Shown piece after piece: positions 7,931 to 16,697 of a stretch of 40,677 nt of DNA. A program made the position numbers and the translations under genes. Positions within the stretch are counted from its first letter, which is position 1. Every line of letters starts with the position of its first letter. Below the pieces are notes generated by a model. That model had not been told where the DNA came from, did not search any database, and worked only from the letters and a program-made list of their open reading frames with translations. Origin of the DNA: Clostridia bacterium (GTDB lineage: Bacteria; Bacillota; DSM-12270; Thermacetogeniales; Thermacetogeniaceae). The stretch covers positions 1 through 40,677 of the forward strand of contig CADDZD010000015.1 of the NCBI GenBank assembly GCA_902812385.1, read 5' to 3'.

Positions 7931-8347
7931 GGCCGGCCCTCCTGGGCGGAATAATCGAGACAATGATTAAATAAGATGAAATAGAGGCAGAGGCGTCTCC
8001 GCAGGCGCCTTTGTGTTTTCAAAGAGCGTTTTTTAATTTGTGGTAGGGGAGGGATAGGTTTGACAAAAGGAAAGGTTAAAATGGTTTTTCCGGGAGGAAA
8101 TACCTGCCTTGGATTCTACTCCTTCTATGATAACATTATTGAACCGGATGCCAAAAGGATTTTCGTGATCAAGGGGGGACCGGGTACTGGCAAGTCCACT
8201 TTCATGCGAAGAATTGGAGAGGACCTGCGGGACCGCGCTTATGATATCGAGCTTCACTGCTGCTCCTCCGATAATGACTCACTGGATGCCGTTGTGGCTC
8301 CTGCCCTGGGTGTTGCCCTGATCGATGGAACCGCGCCGCACGTGGTC
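7931..8347 (+). repeat. Long direct repeat, copy 2 (partner at 3790-4206)
   Basis: This copy holds the intact leader hairpin, ribosome binding site and first quarter of the ATPase gene, so it is probably the parental copy. Similarity begins near GGCCGGCCCTCC and ends just after the CGCGCCGCACGTGG stretch inside the gene. Confidence 0.8.
7991..8019 (+). terminator. Leader hairpin with T-run before the ATPase gene
   Basis: The stem AGGCGTC / GGCGCCT closes the loop TCCGCA and is followed by TTGTGTTTT. It ends about 40 bases before the TTG start of the ATPase gene and no rightward gene precedes it. It is kept in both repeat copies, which is compatible with an attenuator in the transcript leader. 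Confidence 0.55.
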
Positions 8348-9172
8348 GATCCCCAGAACCCAGGGGCGGTCGATGAAATAGTCAATCTGGGGGAGTTTTG
8401 GGATGTTTCCGTACTTTCCAAACACAAAGAGGCCATAATTTCGGTTAATGAGAGAGTGGGCCGGCATTTTGCGACTGCCTACAGCAGCCTGCGCATGGCG
8501 AAAATGGCGCGCGAAGAGGAAAAAAGCTACCGCAGCGAAGCGTTTTGCTGCAGTCGCTTTAATAATCTAACCGGTGACCTCTTCAGAAAAGTATTCGGGG
8601 AGAAACTTGTGTGGGGGGGCGGGCAGCCTAAAGACCGCCACCTGTTTGCTTCGGCGATCACCCCCAACGGGATCGTCCATCACCTGAAGACCGTGCTGGA
8701 TGAGGTAGAGTTTCTCTACATGGTTGAGGGAGAAGCCGGCTCGGGAAAGGAGCTCATCTTTACCGAGCTTGCCGGGTACGCCTACCGGTCCGGGCTCAAA
8801 GTAGATGTTTACCACTGCGCCTTTGATCCTGCCCAGGTGGATCTGGTTGTCCTTCCCGAACGCAGAGTGGCGGTTATCAATCTCTTTCCCGAGCTTGCTT
8901 TTGAACCGGCCTCTTTACCAGGCCTGAAAATGTGTGAGAAATTCGATACCAATGTCTGTCTTGATGCCGGAAAGCTGAGCGGATTTGCCGAGGAGCTTGC
9001 CTGGGCCCGGGAGATTTACAGGAGGTGTTTGGACAGAGCCCTGCGCCATATCAAGAAGGCCAAACAGGTGCACGACGAAATGGAGCGCTATTATGTCGAA
9101 GCGATGGATTTTGACGGTGCGGAGGCTAAACGCCGGGAAATCCTCGCCCGCATCCTGGCGTATGCTCAATAG
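8060..9172 (+). CDS. Two-P-loop ATPase of the PRK06851 type, function unknown
   Basis: The 370-residue protein has two nucleotide-binding halves. The first has a full P-loop GGPGTGKST at about 39-47; the second has VEGEAGSGKE at about 228-237, where the usual Ser/Thr after Lys is replaced by Glu. An FPGGNTCLGFYSFYDNI stretch opens the protein, and CCSSDNDSLDAVVAP follows the first P-loop. This plan matches the PRK06851 family of uncharacterised ATPases of low-GC and sporulating Firmicutes. It is cytosolic, with no membrane segment. TTG at 8060 is preferred because GGGGAGGG lies upstream. The gene is monocistronic, with hairpins on both sides, and its 5' quarter is duplicated as a pseudogene at 3922. 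No function can be named. Confidence 0.8.
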   Translation: MTKGKVKMVFPGGNTCLGFYSFYDNIIEPDAKRIFVIKGGPGTGKSTFMRRIGEDLRDRAYDIELHCCSSDNDSLDAVVAPALGVALIDGTAPHVVDPQNPGAVDEIVNLGEFWDVSVLSKHKEAIISVNERVGRHFATAYSSLRMAKMAREEEKSYRSEAFCCSRFNNLTGDLFRKVFGEKLVWGGGQPKDRHLFASAITPNGIVHHLKTVLDEVEFLYMVEGEAGSGKELIFTELAGYAYRSGLKVDVYHCAFDPAQVDLVVLPERRVAVINLFPELAFEPASLPGLKMCEKFDTNVCLDAGKLSGFAEELAWAREIYRRCLDRALRHIKKAKQVHDEMERYYVEAMDFDGAEAKRREILARILAYAQ

Positions 9173-9185
9173 AGGATACAAAGAG

Positions 9186-9213
9186 AAGGTACTGCGGGGA
9201 ACTGCAGTACCTT
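9186..9213 (+). terminator. Hairpin after the ATPase gene
   Basis: A perfect 10-base stem, AAGGTACTGC against GCAGTACCTT, with an 8-base loop lies 14 bases after the stop codon. The T-run that follows is weak (ACATTTTGAT), so efficiency is uncertain. It may also serve the convergent rubrerythrin gene. Confidence 0.6.
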
Positions 9214-9236
9214 CGGTACATTTTGATATCCATAAT

Positions 9237-9659
9237 TTATTTATTGAAGTACCTCTTTAACAGGCCTTCCAGGGCACGGGCGTGTCGGGCTTCATCCCTC
9301 GATGATTCATCAAATGCATCATGAGCCTCATCGATTCCGGCTTCCTTTGCTTTCGTAGCGGCCTGCTTTTTACCGTTGTTCGCCTCAGTCTCACCTTTGA
9401 GCATTTTTTCAATGTTTGCCTTGGTGTCCTCAGAAATCATTCCATTAAGCTCGGCAAACCTTGCGGCATGCCAGGCCTCATCCATGGCGATGGACTTCAG
9501 GACCTCGGCAACCTCAGGCAGCCCCTCTCTCTGAGCCTGGCGCGCCATGGCCAGGTAAAGGCCTACCTCCATTGTTTCCCCGCGGAATTCCTGTTTGACC
9601 TCTTCCTCGACTGCGGTTCCCTTTGCTACACCCAGCTTGTTCTCGTTAATCACTTCCAC
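9237..9659 (-). CDS. Rubrerythrin-like ferritin-fold protein without rubredoxin domain
   Basis: The 140-residue product is a four-helix di-iron protein of the rubrerythrin family. Metal ligands are visible in [18 protein letters not shown] (helix 1), DEAWHA (an ExxH motif) and [14 protein letters not shown] (the second ExxH). It stops right after the fourth helix, so the C-terminal rubredoxin-like iron domain found in classical rubrerythrins is missing. Such short forms act in peroxide or oxygen defence in anaerobes and need another electron donor. The GTG at 9659 is supported by AAGGAGGG seven bases upstream. The upstream leftward Rrf2 gene ends about 105 bases away; the gap contains a perfect palindrome, AATATTAATATT, at 9677-9688, which could be a regulator site. 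Confidence 0.88.
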   Translation of the reverse strand: MEVINENKLGVAKGTAVEEEVKQEFRGETMEVGLYLAMARQAQREGLPEVAEVLKSIAMDEAWHAARFAELNGMISEDTKANIEKMLKGETEANNGKKQAATKAKEAGIDEAHDAFDESSRDEARHARALEGLLKRYFNK

Positions 9660-9764
9660 AGAAAACCCTCCTTATAAATATTAATATTGTTAATTACTTC
9701 CCACCCTTAGTTTTTCTTTTCCCTGCGACTTTAGTAAATATGCACTTTGTGTTTGCCTGCTTTT

Positions 9765-10118
9765 CTAAAGCAGTTTATCCAGTGGAACATCCAGTTCTTT
9801 CAACATGGCATCTTGGGCTTTGTACCACACCTGATGAACCTTGCAATGGGGCTTTCTCGTGCATTGCCCTGCCTCACTTAGACAGGCATTTAAGGCATAG
9901 GGTCCTTCCACGATTTCGACAACTTCCCGCAGTGTGATTTCAGAGGGGGGTTTGGCGAGCATGATCCCCCCCGATGGACCTCTTCGACTGACAACCAGCC
10001 CGTCTTTAATTAAAATTTTCAGAATCTTGGTGAGGAATACCGGCGGTATCTCCTGTTTGGCAGCTACCGCCTTTGTGGAAAGACGTTCCTTACCGTAATT
10101 TTTAGCCAGCTCCAACAT
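9765..10118 (-). CDS. Rrf2 family transcriptional regulator (Fe-S cluster or redox sensing)
   Basis: Written from ATG 10118 the product has 117 residues: a winged helix (STKAVAAKQEIPPVFLTKIL..., then SRRGPSGGIMLAKPP) and the three-cysteine segment CLSEAGQCTRKPHC that holds an Fe-S cluster in IscR-like Rrf2 proteins. The family usually has about 13-15 more residues at the N-terminus, and the same frame continues upstream to encode ITLTREGEYAVRC, a standard Rrf2 start. No ATG, GTG or TTG is available in that extension. An ATT at 10157, preceded by AGGGGAG, or a 1-base error is possible. The gene has its own promoter with an inverted repeat and probably controls itself and perhaps the rubrerythrin gene. 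Confidence 0.85.
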   Translation of the reverse strand: MLELAKNYGKERLSTKAVAAKQEIPPVFLTKILKILIKDGLVVSRRGPSGGIMLAKPPSEITLREVVEIVEGPYALNACLSEAGQCTRKPHCKVHQVWYKAQDAMLKELDVPLDKLL

Positions 10119-10172
10119 GCATCTAACAGCGTATTCGCCTTCTCGGGTGAGTGTAATGAGACCATCTCCCCT

Positions 10173-10220
10173 TATTAGATATTACAGACCTAATATATCA
10201 TATTTCCGGATATTTTACAA
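10173..10220 (-). promoter_or_regulatory. Promoter and probable operator of the Rrf2 gene
   Basis: On the minus strand TTGTAA (10215-10220) and TATATT (10192-10197) are spaced by 17 bases. The -10 box overlaps an inverted repeat TATTAG...CTAATA (10173-10178 and 10190-10195, 11-base spacer). This placement fits autorepression by the Rrf2 protein. Confidence 0.6.
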
Positions 10221-10230
10221 TACAAAAAGA

Positions 10231-10319
10231 TCCTGCTTCATAAAATTTTCTAAATCCAGAAGGCATCCGCAGAAGCTTGTCCAGCCTGGAGGGCTCCTGC
10301 TTCAAAAATTTTCTAAATC
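10231..10319. repeat. Pair of AT-rich 25-base direct repeats
   Basis: TCCTGCTTCA followed by an AT-rich tail ending TTTTCTAAATC occurs at 10231-10256 and again at 10295-10319, with one base length difference. The pair lies between the divergent Rrf2 and ilv promoters and may be a regulator site or a remnant of duplication. Confidence 0.7.
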
Positions 10320-10405
10320 TCGATCCTGTCGAAACGTTAGATTGATAAAGACGGCAGCAAGGGCTGCCTCGTTAAAAGTTTCTTTAAAAAAAACCAAAAA
10401 AATTA

Positions 10406-10434
10406 TTGACATGAAATAGGAACCTTTCTATACT
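10406..10434 (+). promoter_or_regulatory. Sigma-A promoter of the ilv-leu operon
   Basis: A perfect -35 box TTGACA (10406-10411) and a near-perfect -10 box TATACT (10429-10434) are separated by 17 bases. Transcription would begin near 10441, at the 5' end of the T-box leader. Initiation therefore looks strong, and control is expected at the leader. Confidence 0.85.
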
Positions 10435-10440
10435 AGACAG

Positions 10441-10756
10441 AAATACACTTTCTTCAATATCGAGTTTAAAAGCAATGACGGGAGCATACCCCCACAGGAG
10501 AACCGGTTACAGAGAGCTGGCGTCCGCTGAAAGCCAGTACCGGTGCCTGTGATCGGTCGTCTCTTCCCATAGCTGCTATCTGAACGGCCTTTGTGCCTAG
10601 TAGGTGGTGCCGGACAGTCCAGGTTCAGTCCGTTAAAATTACTGGACGGAGTGGTTGTACTCTACGGAAAGCGTAATTATGGAGGCAACAAGCAGGGTGG
10701 TACCGCGGGTCCCTCTCGTCCCTGACAGAAAACTGTCTGGTACGAGGGGGTTTTTT
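10441..10756 (+). ncRNA. T-box leader of the ilv-leu operon, probable Ile (AUC) specifier
   Basis: The leader contains the invariant T-box AGGGTGGTACCGCG (10694-10707), whose TGGT bulge (10698-10701) would pair with an ACCA tRNA end, that is discriminator base A. The upper part of stem I is visible: AGAGAG bulge, CTGGC / GCCAG hairpin with GCTGAAAG distal loop, ACCGGT / ACCGGT and CACAGG / CCTGTG helices. The strand following CCTGTG begins ATCGGT and lies opposite an AGCATA stretch, so ATC at 10552-10554 is the likely specifier for tRNA-Ile. Uncharged tRNA-Ile would stabilise the antiterminator and turn on the whole operon. Confidence 0.9.
10711..10756 (+). terminator. Regulated terminator of the T-box leader
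   Basis: The outer stem CCCTCTCGT / ACGAGGGGG (one wobble pair) carries a second helix, GACAG / CTGTC, with AAAA loop, and is followed by six T's. Its 5' side starts right after the T-box sequence, so forming the antiterminator should exclude it. Confidence 0.9.
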
Positions 10757-10866
10757 ATAACCTTTTTGCGGGCAAGAATTATGCTGGTGGCTATCCAGGG
10801 GAGGTGACCGGGAAAAACCATTTTCACGGCTGCGCGCCTCAAGTAAATCTTAAGGAGAGGATCAAG

Positions 10867-11748
10867 ATGGGGCTTATCATCTATCTTAACGGAAAATTTG
10901 TTGACGAGGAAGAGGCCAAGGTTTCCGTTTTTGACCACGGAGTGCTTTACGGCGACGGAGTTTTTGAGGGAATCCGCGCCTACAATAACCGGGTATTTCG
11001 CTTGAAGGAGCACATTGACCGGCTCTACGAATCGGCCAAATCCATCATGCTGGATATCGGGATGCCAAAGTCGGAAATGTTTGAGGCGGTTTTAGAAACC
11101 CTGCGGCGCAACAACCTGCGGGACGCCTACATCCGGCTTGTGGTAACAAGGGGGAAGGGCGACCTGGGTCTGGACCCGCGCAAGTGCCCGGAACCCTGTA
11201 TTTTCATCATTGCTGCGTCGATCCAGCTTTATCCCGAGGAATTATATGAAAAGGGCCTGGAGGTTGTGACGGTGCCTACCCGCCGCAACATTGTAGAGGG
11301 GGTTAATCCCAGGATCAAATCCCTTAACTACTTGAACAACGTCCTGGCCAAGATCGAGGCCAACCTGGCCGGCGTATCCGAGGCGATACTGCTCAGCAGC
11401 GAGGGATACGTGACCGAGTGCACCGGTGATAATATCTTCATTGTCAAGAAGGGCGAGGTCATCACACCGCCGCCGTTTTTGGGGATCCTGGAGGGTGTAA
11501 CCAGGAACGCCGTTCTCGAACTGGCCGAAAAACACGGGTACAGGGCCAGCGAGAAGGTGTTCACCCGCCACGACATTTTCGTTGCTGACGAGTGCTTCCT
11601 GTCGGGAACCGCCGCGGAACTGGTGCCTGTCGTAAAGGTGGACGGACGGGTCATCGGCGATGGCAGGCCGGGTGAGATTACGAAAGCCCTCATCAAGGAA
11701 TTCCGGAAGCTGACCGAATGGGATGGTCCGGAGATATTTCCGGACTGA
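10867..11748 (+). CDS. ilvE: Branched-chain amino acid aminotransferase
   Basis: The 293-residue product is a class IV PLP aminotransferase. It has the N-terminal [30 protein letters not shown] block, the PLP lysine in the RIKSLNYLN stretch (about residue 155), and the C-terminal [11 protein letters not shown] and [12 protein letters not shown] motifs that bind PLP phosphate. It performs the last transamination to Leu, Ile and Val. D-amino acid aminotransferases share this fold, but the first position in an ilv operon behind a T-box supports IlvE. ATG 10867 is chosen because AAGGAGAGG lies upstream; an earlier in-frame start at 10804 lacks one. Read-through of the T-box leads directly into this gene. 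Confidence 0.92.
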   Translation: MGLIIYLNGKFVDEEEAKVSVFDHGVLYGDGVFEGIRAYNNRVFRLKEHIDRLYESAKSIMLDIGMPKSEMFEAVLETLRRNNLRDAYIRLVVTRGKGDLGLDPRKCPEPCIFIIAASIQLYPEELYEKGLEVVTVPTRRNIVEGVNPRIKSLNYLNNVLAKIEANLAGVSEAILLSSEGYVTECTGDNIFIVKKGEVITPPPFLGILEGVTRNAVLELAEKHGYRASEKVFTRHDIFVADECFLSGTAAELVPVVKVDGRVIGDGRPGEITKALIKEFRKLTEWDGPEIFPD

Positions 11749-11795
11749 ACGCCGGTAAAAGACATTTGAATAATTCAAGGGGAGAGGTGAGTTCA

Positions 11796-13481
11796 TTGAC
11801 CAGCAGCAGAATAAAAAACGGTATAGAAAAAGCACCGCACAGGTCTTTGTTGAAAGCCCTCGGCCTGACCGACTGGGAGAGAGAACGCCCCTTTGTCGGC
11901 GTTGTCAACTCCCAGAACGAGGTGGTTCCGGGCCACCTGCACCTGGATCAGATCGCCGCAGCGGTTAAGGCGGGGATCCGGGCAAACGGGGGTACACCCA
12001 TCGAATTTCCCGCCATCGCCGTCTGCGACGGCATCGCCATGAATCACGAAGGAATGCACTATTCCCTTGCCAGTCGCGAGCTGATCGCCGATTCCATCGA
12101 AGTAATGGCAAAAGCTCACGCCTTTGACGCCCTTGTATTAATTACGAACTGCGACAAGGTTGTGCCGGGCATGCTGATGGCGGCGGCCAGGTTGAACCTT
12201 CCGGCCCTGATCATCAGCGGCGGCCCCATGCTGGCCGGAAGGCTGAACGGTCGCGACATTGATCTCAATACCGTTTTCGAGGGCGTTGGCGCCTGCCGGG
12301 CCAACAAAATAACGGTCGATGAACTCTCCGATCTGGAAGATCAGGCCTGTCCCGGCTGCGGGTCCTGTGCTGGAATGTTTACCGCCAATACCATGAACTG
12401 TCTGTCCGAGGCCCTGGGCCTGGCCCTGCCGGGGAACGGAACGATTCCCGCCGTCTCCGCCGCACGGATCAGGCTTGCCAAGGAGGCCGGCAGGCAGGTT
12501 ATGGAGTTGTTAAAAAACAATATCCGGCCGCGGGATATCCTGACGGAAAAGGCCTTTCTGAACGCCCTGGCGGTGGATATGGCCCTGGGGGGTTCTACCA
12601 ATACGGTGCTGCATCTGCCGGCCATTGCCCGTGATGCCGGGTTCAAGCTGGACCTCGACCTGGTTGACAGGATCAGCAGAAACACCCCGAACCTGTGCAA
12701 GCTGAGCCCCGCCGGCCATTACCATATCCAGGACCTGAACGAGGCGGGCGGTATCCCGGCAGTGATGAAGGAACTGCTCGACCACGGCCTCCTGCACGGG
12801 GATGCCTTAACGGTCACCGGGCGGAGCGTTTCCGAGAATCTGAGCCGTATCAAAAAGATGGAGACAGAAGTTATCAGGAAGGTTGAAGATCCCTACAGCC
12901 CCACCGGCGGGCTGGCCATCTTGAGGGGGAACCTGGCGCCGGACGGGGCGGTTGTCAAACAATCCGCCGTTGCACCTGAGATGCTTGTGCACAAAGGGCC
13001 GGCAAGGGTCTTCAACAGCGAGGAGGAGGCCTGTGCCGCCATTCTGGGCGGCCGGATCAAACCGGGTGAGGTGATCGTCATCAGGTACGAAGGGCCAAAG
13101 GGAGGCCCAGGGATGAGGGAGATGCTCACCCCCACCTCTGCAGTGGCCGGTATGGGACTCGACAGGGAGGTGGCCCTGATTACGGACGGGCGCTTCTCCG
13201 GTGCCACCAGGGGGGCTTCCATCGGCCACATTTCTCCGGAGGCCGCCGAAGGAGGACCGCTTGCCCTGGTAGAAGAAGGGGACATCATTCAGATCGATAT
13301 ACCCAACCGGAGGCTTGATGTCCTGGTTGATGAAACGGAGTTGAACAGGAGGCGCCAAAACTGGAAGCAGCCTGAACCAAAGATTAAAACAGGCTATCTG
13401 GCCCGTTACGCCGCCCTGGTTACATCGGCAAGCCGGGGTGCGGTGTTGCTCGGGTCATCAGATGAGGAGGTGAGGAGATGA
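11796..13481 (+). CDS. ilvD: Dihydroxy-acid dehydratase
   Basis: The 561-residue enzyme converts dihydroxy acids to the keto acids of Val and Ile and needs an Fe-S cluster and Mg. Family blocks are present: [18 protein letters not shown] near the start, [25 protein letters not shown] and [16 protein letters not shown] with the cluster cysteines, and [12 protein letters not shown] towards the C-terminus. TTG 11796 is preferred because AGGTGAG lies at the right distance and homologues begin just there; GTG 11787 in the same frame is the alternative. The stop overlaps the ilvB start (ATGA), indicating translational coupling. The length is normal for the family. Confidence 0.95.
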   Translation: MTSSRIKNGIEKAPHRSLLKALGLTDWERERPFVGVVNSQNEVVPGHLHLDQIAAAVKAGIRANGGTPIEFPAIAVCDGIAMNHEGMHYSLASRELIADSIEVMAKAHAFDALVLITNCDKVVPGMLMAAARLNLPALIISGGPMLAGRLNGRDIDLNTVFEGVGACRANKITVDELSDLEDQACPGCGSCAGMFTANTMNCLSEALGLALPGNGTIPAVSAARIRLAKEAGRQVMELLKNNIRPRDILTEKAFLNALAVDMALGGSTNTVLHLPAIARDAGFKLDLDLVDRISRNTPNLCKLSPAGHYHIQDLNEAGGIPAVMKELLDHGLLHGDALTVTGRSVSENLSRIKKMETEVIRKVEDPYSPTGGLAILRGNLAPDGAVVKQSAVAPEMLVHKGPARVFNSEEEACAAILGGRIKPGEVIVIRYEGPKGGPGMREMLTPTSAVAGMGLDREVALITDGRFSGATRGASIGHISPEAAEGGPLALVEEGDIIQIDIPNRRLDVLVDETELNRRRQNWKQPEPKIKTGYLARYAALVTSASRGAVLLGSSDEEVRR

Positions 13482-15148
13482 AACTTACCGGAGCTGAGAT
13501 CATCTGCAAGGCCCTCGAGTATGAAGGGGTCGAGGTGGTTTTTGGTTATCCCGGCGGAGCAGTGCTGCCCCTTTATGACAAGCTGTACGATTCCCCGATC
13601 AGGCACATTTTGGTGCGCCACGAACAGGGAGCGGCCCACGCCGCCGATGGTTATGCCCGCGCCACGGGGAGGCCCGGCGTTTGTATCGCCACTTCCGGGC
13701 CCGGGGCGACGAATCTGGTTACCGGCATCGCCAACGCCTACATGGATTCGGTGCCTATCATTGCTTTTACAGGACAGGTGAACCTTTCTGCCATCGGGCG
13801 CGATTCTTTCCAGGAGGCGGACATCACAGGGATCACCCTCCCGATTGTTAAGCACAGCTATCTTGTCAAGGACGTAAACCAGCTTGCCGCGACCATCCGG
13901 GCGGCCTTCCACATTGCCACAACAGGCCGGCCGGGGCCGGTGCTGATCGACCTGCCGAAGGATATCACTATCGCCCAGGCGGAATTTGAGTACCCGCCGC
14001 AGGTTACCTTCCGGGGCTACCGGGTTCCCGGTAGATGCGACTCCGCACAGGTTTACCAGGCTGCCAGGGCGATTGGAGAAGCCCGGAAGCCGGTGATCTA
14101 CGCGGGCGGGGGGGTCATCTCCTCGAACGCCGCCGAGGAGTTGCGGGAGTTTGCCGAAAAAACCCGGATACCCGTTACCAACACACTTCTTGGGAAGGGC
14201 TCTTTCCCGGAAACACATCCACTGTCCCTGGGCATGGTGGGGATGCACGGCACGGCTTATGCCAACTATGCCGTTTCCTACAGCGATCTGATTATCGCCA
14301 TCGGTGCCCGGTTTGACGACAGGGTGACGGGGAGGCTGGACACCTTTGCTCCAAATGCACGGGTGATCCATATCGATATCGATCCTGCAGAAATCGGCAA
14401 GAACGTCCGGGTGCACATTCCCCTCGTCGGTGATGTCAAGCCCATTTTAAAGGAGCTTATCCAGCGGGTCGAAGTGCCGGACACCGGGGAATGGCTGAAG
14501 CAGATCGAGCAGTGGAAGGCGGAGTACCCGCTCAGGTATACCAATGAAGAGGGTGTTCTCAAACCCCAGTATGTTATAGAGCAGATCTGGGAAATAACCA
14601 GGGATAAAAATGCCGTCATCACCACCGAGGTGGGGCAGAACCAGATGTGGGCCGCCCAGTACTACAAGGCATTGCGGCCGCGTACATTTATCTCATCGGG
14701 CGGATTGGGGACCATGGGCTTTGGCCTCCCGGCGGCCGTCGGAGCCCAGATCGGCCGGCCGGATGCGGTTGTCTTTGACATCGCCGGGGACGGCAGTATC
14801 CAGATGACCGTTCAGGAACTGGCCACTGCTGTACAGTATAACCTTCCGATCAACATCGCCATTCTCAACAACCGTTTCCTGGGGATGGTGCGCCAGTGGC
14901 AGGAGTTGTTCAACAACAAGAGGTATTCTCAAACCGAATTCCCCGATCTACCCGACTTTGTCAAGCTGGCCGAGGCTTACGGCGCCGTTGGCATGCGGGT
15001 CACCCGTTCTGAAGAGGTGCGTCCCGCCCTGGAGCGGGCGATTGCTACCCCGAAACCGGTCATCATAGATTTCGTGATCGCCCGGGAAGAAAATGTCTTT
15101 CCGATGGTTCCGGCAGGGGAATCACTGACAAAGATGGTGGGGTGTTAG
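13478..15148 (+). CDS. ilvB: Acetolactate synthase large (catalytic) subunit
   Basis: The 556-residue TPP enzyme joins two pyruvates, or pyruvate and 2-oxobutyrate, as the first common step to Val, Leu and Ile. The N-terminal part has [12 protein letters not shown] and the catalytic Glu in [15 protein letters not shown] (about 48-62), then [22 protein letters not shown] central FAD-binding region follows. The TPP motif [21 protein letters not shown] and [12 protein letters not shown] lie near 430-475. The mechanism and order are those of anabolic biosynthetic enzymes, and the regulatory subunit follows three bases downstream. The ATG overlaps the ilvD stop. Confidence 0.96.
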   Translation: MKLTGAEIICKALEYEGVEVVFGYPGGAVLPLYDKLYDSPIRHILVRHEQGAAHAADGYARATGRPGVCIATSGPGATNLVTGIANAYMDSVPIIAFTGQVNLSAIGRDSFQEADITGITLPIVKHSYLVKDVNQLAATIRAAFHIATTGRPGPVLIDLPKDITIAQAEFEYPPQVTFRGYRVPGRCDSAQVYQAARAIGEARKPVIYAGGGVISSNAAEELREFAEKTRIPVTNTLLGKGSFPETHPLSLGMVGMHGTAYANYAVSYSDLIIAIGARFDDRVTGRLDTFAPNARVIHIDIDPAEIGKNVRVHIPLVGDVKPILKELIQRVEVPDTGEWLKQIEQWKAEYPLRYTNEEGVLKPQYVIEQIWEITRDKNAVITTEVGQNQMWAAQYYKALRPRTFISSGGLGTMGFGLPAAVGAQIGRPDAVVFDIAGDGSIQMTVQELATAVQYNLPINIAILNNRFLGMVRQWQELFNNKRYSQTEFPDLPDFVKLAEAYGAVGMRVTRSEEVRPALERAIATPKPVIIDFVIAREENVFPMVPAGESLTKMVGC

Positions 15149-15151
15149 GAG

Positions 15152-15643
15152 ATGAGACATACACTGGCGGTCTTGGTGGAAAATCAACCCGGGGTTTTAA
15201 CCCGTGTCGCCGGGCTGTTCAGCCGGCGCGGTTATAACATTGAGAGCCTGGCAGTCGGTGAGACCCACGAGCCGACCATTTCCCGGATGACCATCGTCGT
15301 CGACGGGGATGACCTGGTGATCGAGCAGGTTGTGAAGCAGTTGAATAAGCTCATCGACGTCATTGATGTGCAGGACGTAACTCAGGCGGAATACGTCGAC
15401 CGGGAACTGGTCCTGATCAAGGTTAATGCCGAACCCTCGATCCGCGGCGAAATCATGCAGATCGTGGACATTTTCCGGGCAAGGATTGTGGATATTGGAT
15501 ATCACACCCTGATCATCGAATGCACCGGTGATGAAGGGAAGATCCGGGCAATTGAAAAATCCCTGAAGCCTTTCGGGATTTTAGAACTGGTGCGTACGGG
15601 CAAAATAGCCATGGTGCGCGGCCAGAAATACGAAGAAGATTAA
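15152..15643 (+). CDS. ilvN: Acetolactate synthase small (regulatory) subunit
   Basis: The 163-residue protein has an N-terminal ACT domain ([29 protein letters not shown], about 4-32, with the Val-binding region) and the C-terminal ALS_ss domain ([21 protein letters not shown] onward). It activates the large subunit and confers feedback inhibition, normally by valine. The gene starts three bases after ilvB with GGAG in the overlap. The symbol ilvH is also used for this family; ilvN is chosen by context. Confidence 0.94.
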   Translation: MRHTLAVLVENQPGVLTRVAGLFSRRGYNIESLAVGETHEPTISRMTIVVDGDDLVIEQVVKQLNKLIDVIDVQDVTQAEYVDRELVLIKVNAEPSIRGEIMQIVDIFRARIVDIGYHTLIIECTGDEGKIRAIEKSLKPFGILELVRTGKIAMVRGQKYEED

Positions 15644-15662
15644 AGAGAGGGAGTGGGAACAG

Positions 15663-16667
15663 ATGAAAGTCTATTACGACCAGGATGCGGATCTCAAGTA
15701 TCTGAACGGTAAAACGGTTGCAGTGATCGGTTACGGGAGCCAGGGGCATGCCCAATCCCAGAACCTGAGGGACAGCGGGGTTAACGTCATTGTGGCCGAC
15801 GTGCCCGGAAGCGAGAACTGGAATAAGGCCGTGGACGCCGGTTTCAAACCCGTTACCGCAGGGGAGGCGGCAGCGGCTGCCGACATCATCCAGATCCTGA
15901 TACCTGACGAAAAGCAGGCGGAACTGTACCGTAGCGACATCGCACCCCACTTAAAACCGGGGAACGCCCTCATGTTTTCACACGGATTTAACATCCACTT
16001 CGGGCAGATCGTTCCTCCCAGGGAAGTAGACGTATTCATGATCGCCCCTAAGAGCCCCGGGCATCTTGTCAGGAGGATGTACGAGGAGGGCGCCGGGGTG
16101 CCGGCGCTGGTCGCAGTCCAGCAGGACTACACAGGGCAGGCCCTGCAGATTGCCCTGGCCTATGCCAAAGGGATCGGCTGCACCCGGGCAGGTGTTATTG
16201 AAACCACATTCAAAGAAGAGACCGAGACCGACCTCTTCGGGGAGCAGGCCGTTCTCTGCGGTGGGGTCACCGAACTGGTCAGGGCGGGTTTTGATACCCT
16301 GGTGGAGGCCGGATACCAGCCGGAGATCGCCTACTTTGAATGCCTGCATGAACTGAAGCTGATCGTTGACCTGATGTACGAGGGGGGGATCAGCACCATG
16401 CGCTACTCCATCAGCAACACCGCCGAGTACGGAGATCTCACCCGAGGAAAGCGTATTATTACCGAAGAAACGCGCCGGGAGATGAAAAAAATATTGAAGG
16501 AGATCCAGGACGGCAGTTTTGCCAGGGAATGGCTCCTGGAAAACCAGGTGGGAAGGCCGGTCTTTAACGCTATGCAAAAGAAGGAAGCGGACCACCTGAT
16601 CGAGAAAGTCGGGAAGCAGTTGCGCTCGATGATGCCCTGGTTGAGCCAGAACAGGCTTGTGAAATAG
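15663..16667 (+). CDS. ilvC: Ketol-acid reductoisomerase (class I) with unusual cofactor loop
   Basis: This 334-residue class I enzyme isomerises and reduces acetolactate and acetohydroxybutyrate. The Rossmann motif [17 protein letters not shown] (about 23-39) and the C-terminal knotted domain with metal-binding [12 protein letters not shown] and [17 protein letters not shown] are intact. The loop after the second beta strand reads [10 protein letters not shown] (about 44-53). NADPH enzymes usually have a Gly-Leu-Arg type sequence here, binding the 2'-phosphate; this one has Asp46 and Glu51 and lacks the Arg. Acidic residues here are associated with NADH preference. ATG 15663 follows a GAGAGGGAG site, 19 bases after ilvN. 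Confidence 0.95.
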   Translation: MKVYYDQDADLKYLNGKTVAVIGYGSQGHAQSQNLRDSGVNVIVADVPGSENWNKAVDAGFKPVTAGEAAAAADIIQILIPDEKQAELYRSDIAPHLKPGNALMFSHGFNIHFGQIVPPREVDVFMIAPKSPGHLVRRMYEEGAGVPALVAVQQDYTGQALQIALAYAKGIGCTRAGVIETTFKEETETDLFGEQAVLCGGVTELVRAGFDTLVEAGYQPEIAYFECLHELKLIVDLMYEGGISTMRYSISNTAEYGDLTRGKRIITEETRREMKKILKEIQDGSFAREWLLENQVGRPVFNAMQKKEADHLIEKVGKQLRSMMPWLSQNRLVK

Positions 16668-16697
16668 CGGCATGCTTTGTAACAGGAGGTTGTTGCC

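Noticed and set aside
7701-7970. Rightward open frame of 89 codons before the ATPase gene
   Set aside because: Several short frames on both strands compete here, none has a good start site, and the 3' end runs into the repeat block.
7975-8019. Weak resemblance of the GATGAAATAGAGGC stretch to the start of a lysine riboswitch
   Set aside because: Only a few bases agree and none of the other conserved riboswitch parts follow; the hairpin and T-run explain the sequence better.
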